Shown: positions 18,171 through 27,959 of the stretch, one piece after another | How the letters are laid out: every line of letters begins with the position of its first letter | Position numbering within the stretch: the stretch's first letter is position 1 | DNA from: Pelagibacteraceae bacterium AG-390-A02 | GTDB taxonomy: Bacteria; Pseudomonadota; Alphaproteobacteria; Pelagibacterales; Pelagibacteraceae | Reading direction: 5' to 3' | NCBI GenBank assembly: GCA_003278165.1 | Contig: QCGU01000003.1 | Span: forward strand, 1-64,000 | Length of the DNA: 64,000 bases | The notes under the pieces: model-generated | The model's input: the letters and a program-made list of their open reading frames with translations, nothing else | What the model was told of the DNA's origin: nothing | Databases searched by the model: none | Made by a program: the position numbers and the translations under genes

Positions 18171-19172
18171 TTAATTATTTTTTACTATTTTTATTAAGTT
18201 TTCAACCATCTCTGGATCTGTCTCAGGAAGAATACCATGACCTAGATTAAATATATATGGATGGTCTTTAAAAATTTCTAAATATCTAGAAGTTTCTTTT
18301 TTTAAATTTTCATAATCTGTTAAAAGAACTTTGGGATCTAAACCTCCTTGAATAGGAATTTTTATATCTTTAAGTATTCTTTTGGGATCTACATTGTAAT
18401 CGATACTTATTGCATCGGGTTTAACAATCTCACAAAACTCTTTATAATTTTTAATTTCCCTTGGAAAACATATTACCGGTATATTTAGAGATTTAACATA
18501 TTCCACTAAATTTAAGGTAGGTGTATAAATATAATTTGGTAAGTCTTTTTCTTCTAGTAAACCAGCCCAACTATCAAAAATTTGAATAACATTTGCTCCA
18601 TTATCTATTTGGTTTTTGATATGAACTTTTAAAAATTTTTCTATAATTAATAAAATTCTGTTTATTAAAAACTCATCTTTGAAAAAATTTTCATTCAAAT
18701 CCTTTTTTGGGGATTTCAAATTAATCATATAAACTAGAAGAGTCCATGGGGCGCCTACAAATCCAATGGTATTTTTGTTTTTTACGATTGGATCTGTGCT
18801 TACTTTTTTAATTGCTTTATAAACAGGGTATATTTTTTCAACAAAGTCTATTTCGTCAATTTTTGCTACATCATTTAAATCTAATTCTTCTAACTTAGGA
18901 CCAAAATTTTTCTCAAATTTTACATTTTGACCTAGACCATAAGGTAACATTAAAATATCTGAAAAAATTATTGCAGCATCAATATCAAATCTTCTTAATG
19001 GTTGTAATGTTATTTCAGCTGACAAACTATCATTCAAACATAAGTTAATAAAATCAGGATTTTTTTTTCTAATTTCTCTAAACTCAGGTAAATATCGACC
19101 TGCTTGCCTCATTATCCATATAGGATTAAATGACGTATCTTTGTTAGTAATTACTTTGTTTAAAGGTTTCAT
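18171..19172 (-). CDS. hemE: Uroporphyrinogen decarboxylase
   Basis: Converts uroporphyrinogen III to coproporphyrinogen III. The signature PIWIMRQAGRYLPEFR near the N-terminus holds the substrate-binding arginines, with the catalytic aspartate in AAIIFSDILMLP and the C-terminal FNLGHGILPETDPE. Length of 333 aa is normal. First gene of the minus-strand block that runs away from the candidate origin. Confidence 0.97.
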   Translation of the reverse strand: MKPLNKVITNKDTSFNPIWIMRQAGRYLPEFREIRKKNPDFINLCLNDSLSAEITLQPLRRFDIDAAIIFSDILMLPYGLGQNVKFEKNFGPKLEELDLNDVAKIDEIDFVEKIYPVYKAIKKVSTDPIVKNKNTIGFVGAPWTLLVYMINLKSPKKDLNENFFKDEFLINRILLIIEKFLKVHIKNQIDNGANVIQIFDSWAGLLEEKDLPNYIYTPTLNLVEYVKSLNIPVICFPREIKNYKEFCEIVKPDAISIDYNVDPKRILKDIKIPIQGGLDPKVLLTDYENLKKETSRYLEIFKDHPYIFNLGHGILPETDPEMVENLIKIVKNN

Positions 19173-19440
19173 AAATAAGTCTTTTTTAATTATTGTAGTA
19201 TTAATATATCCTGTGAATAAAGGTGATTATTTTTTATAAACATTATGTTCACAATTTATCAACATGTTTAATGATTAAAATTGTTTAAAATGAAGCTTTT
19301 TTGATTATTTTAATTTTTGTGGATTGTTTTAGACTATTTATTATTATTGTTAATAAAAGTCAGGTTTTACATGTCTTATTAGGGAAATTTAAAATTGTAT
19401 AATTTAATTAAAATAATACAAATTTATTAACAATTTATTC
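19173..19440. other. oriC: Candidate chromosomal replication origin (hemE-ppsR intergenic region)
   Basis: This 268-bp gap, the largest in the window away from the right edge, is very AT-rich. It contains one perfect DnaA box (TTATTCACA on the minus strand) and three one-mismatch copies: TTATCAACA at 19256, TTATTAACA at 19424, and TTATTAACA on the minus strand at 19348. Genes diverge outward: hemE to parB on the minus strand, ppsR to dnaQ on the plus strand. In Caulobacter and other alphaproteobacteria the origin lies in this same gap beside hemE, with parAB and parS a few kilobases away. The divergent promoters of hemE and ppsR must also lie here. Confidence 0.75.
19212..19220 (-). promoter_or_regulatory. 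DnaA box TTATTCACA
   Basis: A perfect match to the TTATNCACA DnaA-box consensus on the minus strand, 40 bases from the hemE start, inside the candidate origin. It supports DnaA binding there and possibly DnaA effects on hemE transcription. Confidence 0.65.
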
Positions 19441-20268
19441 ATGAGTAACACATATCAAATTTATTTAATATCTGATTCAACTGGTGAAACTTTAGACAGA
19501 ATATTTTTAGCTCTTAAAGCACAATTTCTAAATATAGAATATAAAGTTCACTCTTACTCATTTACAAGAACAGAAAATCAAATTTTAAAAATTTTAGAAG
19601 ATGCAAAAAAAAATGAAAATTCAATAATTTTATATACTATTGTGGATAATAATCTCGCTAAATACTTGGCGAATGAAAGTGAAAAAAAAAAGATACCCTG
19701 TTTTGGAGTATTAGGTAATTTAATTTTGAATTTTTCTAAAATTTTAAATCAAAAAGCTTCTCATGAACCTAGCGGTCAACATGTTTTGAATGATGAATAC
19801 TATGATAGAATTGAAGCTATTCAATTTACCATGAACCATGATGATGGTAATTTAATAAGTGAAGTTGAAAAATCTGATATTATTCTTGTTGGTGTCAGTA
19901 GAACCAGCAAAACACCAACTTCTATATATTTGGCAAATAAAGGCTTTAAAACTTCCAACATTCCTCTGGTAAATGAAAATTCTTTACCTGAAAAACTTAA
20001 GCAAAATCCTCATATGACTTGTGTCGTTGGATTAAGCACAGAGCCCGAAAGATTGGCAGATTTGAGAAAAAATAGAATGAATTCATTAAAAGAAACCGAA
20101 AGTATTAATTATACCAATTTAGAAAATATAAAAAAGGAAGTTCTACAAGCAAAAAAAACATTCCAAAAATACAAATGGCCTTTAATAGATGTAACAAGAA
20201 AATCTGTTGAAGAAACCGCTGCTTCAATTATTAAAATACACGAAATATATTCAAATAATGCAAAATAA
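19441..20268 (+). CDS. ppsR: Pyruvate, phosphate dikinase regulatory protein (DUF299 kinase/phosphotransferase)
   Basis: Bifunctional serine/threonine kinase and phosphorylase that switches PPDK or PEP synthase off and on in response to ADP and Pi. The N-terminus YLISDSTGETLDRIF and the P-loop GVSRTSKTPTSIYLAN (residues ~157-172) are diagnostic. Length of 275 aa is normal. It is the first plus-strand gene to the right of the candidate origin and overlaps maf by 11 bases. The DUF299-maf-aroE-coaE-dnaQ order is standard in alphaproteobacteria. Confidence 0.95.
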   Translation: MSNTYQIYLISDSTGETLDRIFLALKAQFLNIEYKVHSYSFTRTENQILKILEDAKKNENSIILYTIVDNNLAKYLANESEKKKIPCFGVLGNLILNFSKILNQKASHEPSGQHVLNDEYYDRIEAIQFTMNHDDGNLISEVEKSDIILVGVSRTSKTPTSIYLANKGFKTSNIPLVNENSLPEKLKQNPHMTCVVGLSTEPERLADLRKNRMNSLKETESINYTNLENIKKEVLQAKKTFQKYKWPLIDVTRKSVEETAASIIKIHEIYSNNAK

Positions 20269-20845
20269 AATTATCCTAGCATCCAAAAGTAAGGTTAGAA
20301 AAAATATTTTAGATAAAAACAATATTGAAAGTGTTGTTGAGCCTTCGAATGTTGATGAAGATATTGTAAAATTAGCTTTACTAAAAGAGAATGCCAATCC
20401 CGAAATTATTTCAAAGAATTTAGCAGAATTAAAAGCAAATAAAGTTAGTGCGAAAAAGCAAGACCAAATAGTGCTTGGTGCAGATAGTGTTATCGATTTA
20501 AATGGGGAGCTAATTTCAAAACCTGAGAGCAGAGAAGAAGCAATGACAATATTAAAAAAACTTAATGGAAAATTACACCACCTAATAAGCTCTGTTTGTA
20601 TTTCAAAAAATGGTTCAATGATTTGGAATTACACAGATAAAGCTAACTTAAATATGAAAAATTTTTCAGATCTAGAATTAGAGGAATATTTATCCAAAAT
20701 ATCAGATGAAAATCTTTATGCTTATAATGTTTATCAAATTGAGGGAGAGGGTAGAAATTTGTTCAGCAGCATAGAAGGAGACGAAGATACAATAATGGGC
20801 TTACCTATTAAAAAAATTAAGGAATATTTGGAACTACAAAAATGA
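20258..20845 (+). CDS. maf: Maf family nucleotide pyrophosphatase
   Basis: House-cleaning nucleoside triphosphate pyrophosphatase. MQNKIILASKSKVRKNIL is the Maf N-terminal motif, followed by LGADSVI (catalytic aspartate) and SKPESREEAM. The ORF track starts at 20207 inside ppsR; the ATG at 20258 places the ASxSxxR motif at the usual position and gives 195 aa. The end overlaps aroE by 4 bases (ATGA). Confidence 0.93.
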   Translation: MQNKIILASKSKVRKNILDKNNIESVVEPSNVDEDIVKLALLKENANPEIISKNLAELKANKVSAKKQDQIVLGADSVIDLNGELISKPESREEAMTILKKLNGKLHHLISSVCISKNGSMIWNYTDKANLNMKNFSDLELEEYLSKISDENLYAYNVYQIEGEGRNLFSSIEGDEDTIMGLPIKKIKEYLELQK

Positions 20846-21636
20846 AAAAATATTTTGTAGTTGGAAATCCAATTAATCATTCTTTTTCTCCAAAACTACA
20901 TAATTATTGGTTAAAGCAAAATAATATTGATGCAGTCTATGAAAAAATTAAACTTGAGGAAAATGAAGTTGAAAATTTCATTTTAAAGATAAAAAATCAA
21001 GAAATAAATGGCAGCAATATTACTGTTCCATTTAAAAAAAGTGTAATTCCTTTCTTAGATAAATTAAGTTTAGAAGCAGAACAAACTCAATCAGTCAACA
21101 CAATATGTTTCCAAGATGGTAAATTAGTTGGTCACAATACCGATATAAATGGTTTTGAAAAAGCTATAAATAATTTGAATTATAAGATTAAAAACAAAAA
21201 AATTTTAATTTTAGGTGCTGGTGGAGTAGTCCCATCAATAATTTTTGCCCTAAATAAAATGGAAGTATCCGAAATAATTGTGAGCAACAGAACCTATAAA
21301 AAAGCTGAAAATTTAAAAAATCAATTTGAAAAAGTTAAAATCATAAATTGGGGTGAAATTCCTGACTTTGATGTGATTATTAATGCGACCAGTTTAGGTT
21401 TGAATAATGAGAAATTTGATTTGGATATTTCTAATATCGGCGATGGTAAATTGTTTTATGATGTGATTTACAATCCTAGTGAAACTAATTTTTTAAAAGT
21501 AGGAAAAAAATTAGGAAATCAAACAGAAAATGGAAAATACATGTTTATCTATCAAGCTTTTGAAGCATTTAAATTGTGGCAGGGCATTGAGCCAAGTGTA
21601 AATAATGATGTTCTGAATTTATTAGATAATGATTAG
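20842..21636 (+). CDS. aroE: Shikimate dehydrogenase
   Basis: NADPH-dependent reduction of 3-dehydroshikimate. The substrate site NPINHSFSPKLHN is at residues 9-21, the catalytic lysine/aspartate pair in NITVPFKKSVIPFLD, and the Rossmann motif ILGAGGVVPSII near residue 124. At 264 aa it is of usual size. It is translationally coupled to maf and overlaps coaE by 8 bases. Confidence 0.96.
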   Translation: MKKYFVVGNPINHSFSPKLHNYWLKQNNIDAVYEKIKLEENEVENFILKIKNQEINGSNITVPFKKSVIPFLDKLSLEAEQTQSVNTICFQDGKLVGHNTDINGFEKAINNLNYKIKNKKILILGAGGVVPSIIFALNKMEVSEIIVSNRTYKKAENLKNQFEKVKIINWGEIPDFDVIINATSLGLNNEKFDLDISNIGDGKLFYDVIYNPSETNFLKVGKKLGNQTENGKYMFIYQAFEAFKLWQGIEPSVNNDVLNLLDND

Positions 21637-22198
21637 AATAGGCATAGTAGGTGATATTGGATCTGGAAAAACATTTGTTGCAAATAATTTTGGATATCCA
21701 GTATTTAATGCAGATCACGAGGTTTCAAAATTATACAAAAAAAATAAAAATATTTTTATTAAACTAAATAAAAAATTACCAAAATATATTTTTACATTTC
21801 CTATAGACAAAGCTGAGTTAACAAACGCAATATTATCTAATAAAAAAAATCTTAATATAATAAATAATATTGTTCATAAAGAAGTTAGAAAAAAATTAGA
21901 TATTTTTTTAAAAAAAAATCAAAAAAAAAAGATTGTTATTTTGGACATCCCATTATTTATTGAAAATAAAATTTTCAAAAAAAACGACATATTAATTTTT
22001 GTCCACTCAAAAAAAAAAGATATTAATGAAAGAATTAAAAAAAGAGCAAATTACAATGTTAATCTTATAAATATGTTTAGAAAAATTCAATTAAATCTAA
22101 GTTATAAAAAGAAAATATCACATTTTATAATTAAAAATACTTTTACTAAAATACCTGTTAAAAATTCAATTAGAAAAATCTTGAATGAAATTTTATAA
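21629..22198 (+). CDS. coaE: Dephospho-CoA kinase
   Basis: Final step of coenzyme A synthesis. The P-loop IVGDIGSGKTFVANNFG lies at residues 5-21, the lid/core motif NADHEVSKLYK follows, and KIVILDIPLFIE is the CoaE core strand with the conserved aspartate and proline. 189 aa. It overlaps aroE by 8 bases and its stop abuts dnaQ directly. Sequence is divergent and extremely lysine-rich, as are its neighbours. Confidence 0.92.
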   Translation: MIRIGIVGDIGSGKTFVANNFGYPVFNADHEVSKLYKKNKNIFIKLNKKLPKYIFTFPIDKAELTNAILSNKKNLNIINNIVHKEVRKKLDIFLKKNQKKKIVILDIPLFIENKIFKKNDILIFVHSKKKDINERIKKRANYNVNLINMFRKIQLNLSYKKKISHFIIKNTFTKIPVKNSIRKILNEIL

Positions 22199-22861
22199 AT
22201 GAAAGAAATAGTTTTAGATACAGAGACAACAGGGATATCGGTAAAAGAAGGCCATAGAATTGTTGAAATTGGTTGTATAGAGTTGGATAATTTAATTCCA
22301 ACAAAAAATAAATTTCATTGTTATCTTAACCCAGAAAGAAAGGTTTCAGAAAAAGCATTTGATGTGCATGGTTATTCTGATGAGTTTTTATCTCAACAAA
22401 AAAAATTTTATGAAATTTGTGAACAGTTTCTTGATTTTGTAAAAGGAAAAAAATTAATAATTCATAATGCTGAATTTGATCTGGCTCATATAAACAATGA
22501 ACTTTCTAAAATTGGAAAAGATAACATTTCAAACGAAATAATTGATACACTTGTTCTTGCTAGAGATAAATTTCCTGGATCTCAAATAAGTCTAGATGCA
22601 TTATGTAAAAGATACAAAATTGATAACTCTAAAAGAGTTAATCACACAGCATTGATTGATTGTGATTTATTAAGCAAAGTTTATATAAATTTAATTGATC
22701 AAAAAGAACCGACCCTTGATTTTACTAATCAGGATTATGAAAAAAAAGATTATAGCAAAGCTAATTTAAGTTATTATAAAAAAGTTATTAAGCCCTCAGA
22801 GAATGAGTTAAAAAACCATAGGGAATATCTTAAAAATAGCCTAAAAAAAAATTATTTTTAA
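22199..22861 (+). CDS. dnaQ: DNA polymerase III epsilon subunit (3'-5' exonuclease)
   Basis: Proofreading exonuclease. Exo I is VLDTETTGI (DxE), Exo II is the IIHNAEFDLAHIN segment, and Exo III is HTALIDCDLL (HxAxxD); all catalytic residues are present. The 220 aa length includes a short C-terminal tail likely to bind the polymerase. Starts at the base after the coaE stop. Last gene of the right-hand origin-proximal operon, converging on secB with a 4-base overlap. Confidence 0.95.
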   Translation: MKEIVLDTETTGISVKEGHRIVEIGCIELDNLIPTKNKFHCYLNPERKVSEKAFDVHGYSDEFLSQQKKFYEICEQFLDFVKGKKLIIHNAEFDLAHINNELSKIGKDNISNEIIDTLVLARDKFPGSQISLDALCKRYKIDNSKRVNHTALIDCDLLSKVYINLIDQKEPTLDFTNQDYEKKDYSKANLSYYKKVIKPSENELKNHREYLKNSLKKNYF

Positions 22862-23283
22862 TTTAACCTTTGATTATAAAGTTCTTCGAAGTTTATTTTT
22901 TTCTCAAATTTTATTTCTGGATATCCTGAATTATGAAGTAAATCTAAAAGAGATTTCTCCAAATCTGGATATATTTCTATTTGTACATCACATAAAATTA
23001 TTTTTTCTAATTCCTTTTTCTCTTTAATTTTTTCGTTTACCTTTATTATGGTTGCAAAATTTATTTCAAAGTGAGATTTTTTTTTATTTGTCTCTTTGTC
23101 TTCAAATTTTAGAATTGTGTTAATTTCAACGGTTTTATTCTTTAGAGGTTTTGAAACAATATCTATATTCAATTTATAATTTACGATGTAATCTTTTACA
23201 TAAACATAAGTTTCAACATCAGGTGTTTCAGAGGACATGTCTTTTATAAATTTACCAATTATTTCATAATTTCTTGACATCAT
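22858..23283 (-). CDS. secB: Protein-export chaperone SecB
   Basis: Tetrameric chaperone that keeps preproteins unfolded for SecA. Recognised by the start MSRNYEIIGKFIKDMSSETP, the YVYVKDYIVNYKLNIDI strand and the FEINFATIIKV strand, in the expected order. Length of 141 aa is slightly short. Either of two adjacent ATG codons may be used. The 5' end overlaps fxsA by 20 bases. SecB beside dnaQ is the usual alphaproteobacterial arrangement. Confidence 0.9.
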   Translation of the reverse strand: MMSRNYEIIGKFIKDMSSETPDVETYVYVKDYIVNYKLNIDIVSKPLKNKTVEINTILKFEDKETNKKKSHFEINFATIIKVNEKIKEKKELEKIILCDVQIEIYPDLEKSLLDLLHNSGYPEIKFEKKINFEELYNQRLN

Positions 23284-23689
23284 CGTCCTCTATATCTTCA
23301 AATTCACCGTCAATAAAATTATTTTTTGAATATTTTTTTTTTTTAATTTTATTTAAAAATTTAGAAAATATTAATCTTCTAGTTATTGGAAAAATTAATA
23401 AAAAACCCAATATATCTGTAGCAAAACCAGGAACAATCAAAAGTACAGCAGCAAAAGCAATGACAGCACCGGAAATAACCTCATAAGCAGGTGTTTCATT
23501 TTTACTCAATTGTGAAAAACCTGCCTTTAATGTGTTTAACCCCTCGTATTTGGCGTAATACACTCCTAGTATTGCTGTAAAAAATATAAGCAAAATGGTT
23601 GTTAATGCTCCAATTTCACCTCCTATTTTAATAAAAAGATAAATTTCAATAGCAGGCACTATAATAATTAATAATAGTATTGGGTTCAT
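23264..23689 (-). CDS. fxsA: FxsA family membrane protein
   Basis: Small inner-membrane protein; in E. coli FxsA overexpression relieves F-plasmid exclusion of phage T7, and its normal role is unknown. The conserved N-terminal helix PAIEIYLFIKIGGEIGALTT and the later helix GAVIAFAAVLLIVPGFATDILGF, quoted here as its core LLIVPGFATDILGF, are diagnostic. The C-terminus is lysine- and acid-rich and cytoplasmic. It overlaps secB by 20 bases and is divergent from the Tim44-like gene. Confidence 0.92.
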   Translation of the reverse strand: MNPILLLIIIVPAIEIYLFIKIGGEIGALTTILLIFFTAILGVYYAKYEGLNTLKAGFSQLSKNETPAYEVISGAVIAFAAVLLIVPGFATDILGFLLIFPITRRLIFSKFLNKIKKKKYSKNNFIDGEFEDIEDDDVKKL

Positions 23690-23747
23690 TTGTCTTTAGT
23701 CTAAATTGCTGGTTGAAATTAATCAATAGAGTAATTACTATCAACTC

Positions 23748-24344
23748 ATGAATTACAGTTTCCAGTATATTGATATTATTTTATTGGCAATGATTGCAGG
23801 ATTTATTTTTCTGAGACTTAGAGGTATTCTTGGTCGAAGAACAGGATTCGAGGGTAAATCTCCTGCTCAATTTAAAGAAGTTCTAAAAAATATTAAAACA
23901 GATCAAGCACCAAAACCCAAAGAAAACTTTGATGATGAAGCTCAAAAAGAATTTCTTAAAGGAGCAAAAATCGCTTACGAAACTATAATTACAGATTTTA
24001 GTGATAATGATAATAAAATTACAAATGCTAAACCTTTATTAAACAAAGATATCTTTAATCAATTTGATGATGCTTTGAAAGAAAGAGCAAAAAGAGGTCA
24101 TTTTGCTGAAATCACCTTCATAGGAGTAAATAAAGCAGAAATAAAAGAACACAAAATAACTGGAAATATTTTAAATGTAACTGTGAATTTTATAGCAGAA
24201 GTAATTACCTGTATAAAAGATAAAGATAAGAAAATTGTTTCCGGAGATCCTGAAAAAATTAAAAAAATTTATGATACGTGGGTTTTTTCAAGAGACATTA
24301 CTTCTTCAAACCCTAATTGGCAGCTAGTTAATATCTTAACTTAA
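23748..24344 (+). CDS. Tim44/TimA-domain protein
   Basis: One N-terminal membrane helix (YIDIILLAMIAGFIFLRLRGIL) followed by RRTGFEGKSP and a Tim44-like domain: DEAQKEFLKGAKIAYETII, then a FADALKERAKRGHFAEITFIG-like segment and a C-terminal DTWVFSRDI strand. The domain is related to the mitochondrial import motor scaffold Tim44; in alphaproteobacteria it is a membrane-attached protein near secB/fxsA. Its exact function is not established. The downstream Smr gene begins immediately after its stop. Confidence 0.88.
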   Translation: MNYSFQYIDIILLAMIAGFIFLRLRGILGRRTGFEGKSPAQFKEVLKNIKTDQAPKPKENFDDEAQKEFLKGAKIAYETIITDFSDNDNKITNAKPLLNKDIFNQFDDALKERAKRGHFAEITFIGVNKAEIKEHKITGNILNVTVNFIAEVITCIKDKDKKIVSGDPEKIKKIYDTWVFSRDITSSNPNWQLVNILT

Positions 24345-24767
24345 TTGAACGACAATATTTCAGACAAAGATAAAAGAGATTGGCAAACTTTTATTTCAAG
24401 TAAAGAAAAAATTCTAGATAAAGATTTTAAGTCTCAAAAAAAAGATTTACCTAAAATAAGATCCATTGACCTTCATGGATATACCCTCGAAAAAGCAAAT
24501 ATTGTTATCGAGGAATTTATACTTAAAGCATTTGAAGAGAGCGTAAGTAAATTAATTGTTGTTACTGGGAAGGGTATTCATTCAGATGTTGAAAAAGATC
24601 CTTATGTTTCTAAAGACCTAAGTATTTTAAAATATTCTGTACCTGAATTTATTAATAATAATGAAAATTTAATGAGAGTTATAAACGATATACAAGATGC
24701 CACAATAGAAGATGGTGGTAGTGGTGCTTTTTACGTTCTTCTAAAAAAGAAAAGATCTATAAAATAA
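24345..24767 (+). CDS. Smr-domain protein
   Basis: A 140 aa protein with a C-terminal Smr (MutS2-related) nuclease domain: [12 protein letters not shown] (LDLHG motif) near residue 42, VVTGKGIHS (TGxG motif) and the C-terminal [11 protein letters not shown] strand. The start is TTG, directly adjoining the stop of the Tim44-like gene, with no in-frame ATG nearby, so coupling is likely. Smr domains act as DNA or RNA endonucleases in several systems; the substrate here is unknown. The Tim44-Smr order is conserved in alphaproteobacteria. Confidence 0.88.
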   Translation: MNDNISDKDKRDWQTFISSKEKILDKDFKSQKKDLPKIRSIDLHGYTLEKANIVIEEFILKAFEESVSKLIVVTGKGIHSDVEKDPYVSKDLSILKYSVPEFINNNENLMRVINDIQDATIEDGGSGAFYVLLKKKRSIK

Positions 24768-26130
24768 ACTTAGAAAGATCAGAATCTTTTACTAAATTAT
24801 CTAGATTTTTATTAATATACTCTTTATTTATTATAATTTTTTCTCCAGATCTGTCTGTTGCTGTAAAACTGATATCATCTAATATTTTTTCAATAATTGT
24901 ATGTAATCTTCTTGCCCCAATATTCTCTACTGTTGCATTCACTTCTGATGCAATATTTGCAATTGTATCAATACCATCATCAGAAAATTCAAGCTCTACA
25001 TTTTCAGTTTTTAAAAGAGCTACATATTGTTTTATTAAACTGTAGTCTGGTTCTTTTAGTATTCTTTTAAAATCCTCACTTGTTAAAGCTTCCAATTCAA
25101 CTCTTATAGGTAATCTTCCTTGTAACTCAGGTAGTAAATCAGATGGTTTTGCAAGTTGGAAAGCACCTGAAGCAATAAATAAAATATGATCGGTTTTGAT
25201 AGGACCGTGCTTAGTATTTACAGTTGTCCCTTCTATAAGAGGTAACAAATCTCTTTGCACTCCTTCTCTAGAAACATCACCACCAACACGATCAGTTCTT
25301 GCTGAAATTTTATCTATTTCATCTAAGAATACTATACCGTTGTTTTCTGTTGATAATTTAGCAGCTTTAACAATTTTATCTTGTTCAATTAATTTGTCTG
25401 ACTCATCATTAATTAAAATTTCATGAGATTCTTTAACTGTCATTTTTTTCTTTTTCTCTTTGTTACCCATAGATTTACCAATCATTTCCCCAATGTTTAT
25501 CATTCCAACATTAGCACCTGGCATTCCTGGGATTTCAAAAGATGCACCGTTTGAGCCAGTATCATTTACAGCGATTTCTATTTCATTGTCATCTAAGTCA
25601 CCATTCCTTAGTCTTTTTCTAAAACTTTCTCTCGTTGCAAGGCTTGCTTTTTTTCCAACTAAAGCATCTAAAACTTTTTCTTCTGCAGCTTTTTGAGCTT
25701 TTGCAAAAACTTCTTTTCTTTTTTTTACTTTTTCCATTGCGATGGCAATTTCAATTAAATCTCTAACAATTTGCTCAACATCCCTTCCAACATAACCAAC
25801 TTCTGTAAATCTTGTTGCCTCAACTTTAACAAAAGGAGCTTCCGCAAGTTTTGATAGTCTTCTAGAAATTTCTGTTTTTCCAACTCCTGTTGGTCCTATC
25901 ATCAAAATATTTTTTGGTAAAACCTCATTTTTCATTTCACCTTTTAAAGCCTGTCTTCTCCATCTATTTCTTAATGCGACAGCAACAGCTTTTTTTGCTT
26001 TATTTTGTCCAACAACAAAACGATCTAATTCTGAAACTATTTCTCTTGGTGAAAGGGCGCTTACTAGAGAAGCTTCTTCTTTCTGAGTTTTTTCTTTAGG
26101 GTGCAAAGGTGTTACGTTTGAATTATCCAT
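24757..26130 (-). CDS. hslU: ATP-dependent protease ATPase subunit HslU
   Basis: AAA+ unfoldase of the HslUV protease. The N-terminal [24 protein letters not shown] leads to Walker [11 protein letters not shown], the pore motif [15 protein letters not shown], Walker [10 protein letters not shown] and sensor 2 in [13 protein letters not shown]. The C-terminal residues that activate HslV are SKFIL. The intermediate domain (about residues 110-235) is present. It shares one base with hslV and converges on the Smr gene. Confidence 0.98.
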   Translation of the reverse strand: MDNSNVTPLHPKEKTQKEEASLVSALSPREIVSELDRFVVGQNKAKKAVAVALRNRWRRQALKGEMKNEVLPKNILMIGPTGVGKTEISRRLSKLAEAPFVKVEATRFTEVGYVGRDVEQIVRDLIEIAIAMEKVKKRKEVFAKAQKAAEEKVLDALVGKKASLATRESFRKRLRNGDLDDNEIEIAVNDTGSNGASFEIPGMPGANVGMINIGEMIGKSMGNKEKKKKMTVKESHEILINDESDKLIEQDKIVKAAKLSTENNGIVFLDEIDKISARTDRVGGDVSREGVQRDLLPLIEGTTVNTKHGPIKTDHILFIASGAFQLAKPSDLLPELQGRLPIRVELEALTSEDFKRILKEPDYSLIKQYVALLKTENVELEFSDDGIDTIANIASEVNATVENIGARRLHTIIEKILDDISFTATDRSGEKIIINKEYINKNLDNLVKDSDLSKFIL

Positions 26131-26645
26131 TATATTTTTTCAATTTTAACATTTTCATTTGTAAAAACACATATATCAGCTGCAACCTTAATTGCTTTTT
26201 TGGCAACTTCTTCTGCGGATAAATTACCTTCCATTAAAACTTTTCCTGCAGCTAAAGCATAATTTCCGCCAGAACCTATTCCTATTACATCACCTTCAGG
26301 TTCTAGAACATCTCCGGTTCCAGAAATTATATAACTATTACTTTTATCACCCACAGCCATTAATGCTTCTAGTCTTCTTAAATATTTATCAGTTCGCCAA
26401 TCTTTTGCTAATTCAACCGCAGCTCTCGACAAATTACCAGCATGCTTTTCTAATTTTCCTTCTAATCTCTCAAACAAAGTTAATGCATCAGCAGTTGATC
26501 CTGCAAATCCTGCAACGACATCTCTTTTTTCAATTTTTCTAACTTTTGATGCTGTACTTTTGACAACAGTATTCCCCATACTTACTTGCCCATCTCCAGC
26601 TACCACAACTTCATTATTTTTTCTAACTAGTACAATTGTTGTCAT
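26130..26645 (-). CDS. hslV: ATP-dependent protease subunit HslV
   Basis: Proteasome-like threonine protease. Maturation removes Met1 to expose Thr2 (MTTIVLVRK); [11 protein letters not shown] and the catalytic lysine segment follow, with [19 protein letters not shown] and [13 protein letters not shown] diagnostic. Length of 171 aa is short because there is no long propeptide. Divergent from hisB across 89 bases, the common alphaproteobacterial arrangement. Confidence 0.97.
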   Translation of the reverse strand: MTTIVLVRKNNEVVVAGDGQVSMGNTVVKSTASKVRKIEKRDVVAGFAGSTADALTLFERLEGKLEKHAGNLSRAAVELAKDWRTDKYLRRLEALMAVGDKSNSYIISGTGDVLEPEGDVIGIGSGGNYALAAGKVLMEGNLSAEEVAKKAIKVAADICVFTNENVKIEKI

Positions 26646-26734
26646 GTCTAATAAATGGTAACTATTTTTGATACTTCAAGTCTTTACACTAATATTGATA
26701 TAGTTGGATTAAGTATGTATACCATTTAAATTAT

Positions 26735-27325
26735 ATGGCTAGAAAAGGAAAAGTATCTCGTAAAACAAAAGAAACCAGTATCAATGTTGAATTAAACATT
26801 GATGGAAAAGGTAAATACCAGATTGATACTGGAATAGGTTTTTTAGACCATATGCTTGAACAACTATCAAAGCATTCTTTAATTGACCTGAAAGTAAAAG
26901 CAAAAGGAGATACTCATATTGATCTTCATCACACAACAGAAGATACAGGAATCGCAATTGGTGAAGCTTTAAAAAAAGCTGCAAAAAAATTTGTAGGTAT
27001 CAAAAGATATGCACACAGAGTTATTCCTATGGATGAAACATTAACTAGAGTTGCAATAGATGTTTCAAACAGACCTTATTTAATTTGGAAAGTAAAATTA
27101 AAAGTTGAGAAACTTGGTGAGATGGATACAGAACTATTTAAGGAATGGTTCCAGGCATTTTCACAGGCCGCAGGTATTACAATGCATGTTGAAAATATTT
27201 ATGGTGATAACAGTCACCACATCATTGAGTCTTGTTATAAAGCATTAGCAAGATCATTAAGAGAGGCACTAGAGATGGACCCTAGAAGCAAAAAAAGTAT
27301 TCCATCCACTAAAGGCTCATTATAA
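26735..27325 (+). CDS. hisB: Imidazoleglycerol-phosphate dehydratase
   Basis: Histidine biosynthesis step 6. The manganese-binding histidine motifs [17 protein letters not shown] and [18 protein letters not shown] are intact, with [13 protein letters not shown] earlier. Monofunctional 196 aa form. Opens the hisB-H-A-F-E cluster; the gap to hisH is only 5 bases. The other his genes are not in this stretch. Confidence 0.97.
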   Translation: MARKGKVSRKTKETSINVELNIDGKGKYQIDTGIGFLDHMLEQLSKHSLIDLKVKAKGDTHIDLHHTTEDTGIAIGEALKKAAKKFVGIKRYAHRVIPMDETLTRVAIDVSNRPYLIWKVKLKVEKLGEMDTELFKEWFQAFSQAAGITMHVENIYGDNSHHIIESCYKALARSLREALEMDPRSKKSIPSTKGSL

Positions 27326-27330
27326 GTTTA

Positions 27331-27957
27331 ATGAACGTCACAATTGTTGATTATAATTCGGGCAATATAAGCTCGGTAATTAACTCCTTTAAGGAGGTTG
27401 CGAAAGATAAAGTAAATATCGAAGTAACATCGGATATAAATAAGATTAAATCTTCTGACAAAGTTGTTTTGCCAGGACAGGGTTCGTTTAAGAGTTGTGT
27501 TGATGCACTTAATAATATTAATGGTTTAGTAGATACATTAGACGAATTTGCAATAAGTAATAAAAAACCACTTCTAGGAATTTGTGTAGGACTTCAAATG
27601 TTTGCAGATATTGGTTACGAAGAAACAGAAACAAAAGGACTGGGTTGGATTTCTGGAAAAGTGTCAAAGATAGATAATCAGAATGGAAAATTTAAACTTC
27701 CTCACATCGGCTGGAACGAAATTAATATAATAAAAAATAGTAAAATTTTTAATAATATTGAAAATAAATCTCACATGTATTTTGTTCACAGTTATGAATT
27801 TGTTCCAGAAGATAAAAATGTAATTTCAGCAACAACAGATTATTCTTCAAATATCGTTTGTTCAGTTGAAAAGGAAAATATTTTTGGAACGCAGTTTCAT
27901 CCAGAGAAAAGTGATAAAATCGGACTCAAAATAATTGATAATTTTATAAATTTATAA
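27331..27957 (+). CDS. hisH: Imidazole glycerol phosphate synthase, glutamine amidotransferase subunit
   Basis: Supplies ammonia to HisF. The class I glutamine amidotransferase nucleophile lies in LGICVGLQMFAD, the oxyanion region in VLPGQGSFKSC, and the His-Glu pair in GTQFHPEKS. At 208 aa it is of usual size. Separated from hisB by 5 bases and from hisA by 2. Confidence 0.97.
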   Translation: MNVTIVDYNSGNISSVINSFKEVAKDKVNIEVTSDINKIKSSDKVVLPGQGSFKSCVDALNNINGLVDTLDEFAISNKKPLLGICVGLQMFADIGYEETETKGLGWISGKVSKIDNQNGKFKLPHIGWNEINIIKNSKIFNNIENKSHMYFVHSYEFVPEDKNVISATTDYSSNIVCSVEKENIFGTQFHPEKSDKIGLKIIDNFINL

Positions 27958-27959
27958 AA

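Noticed and set aside
26192-26542. 116 aa plus-strand ORF opposite hslV
   Set aside because: Low-complexity leucine/phenylalanine-rich shadow of a clear HslV gene on the other strand.
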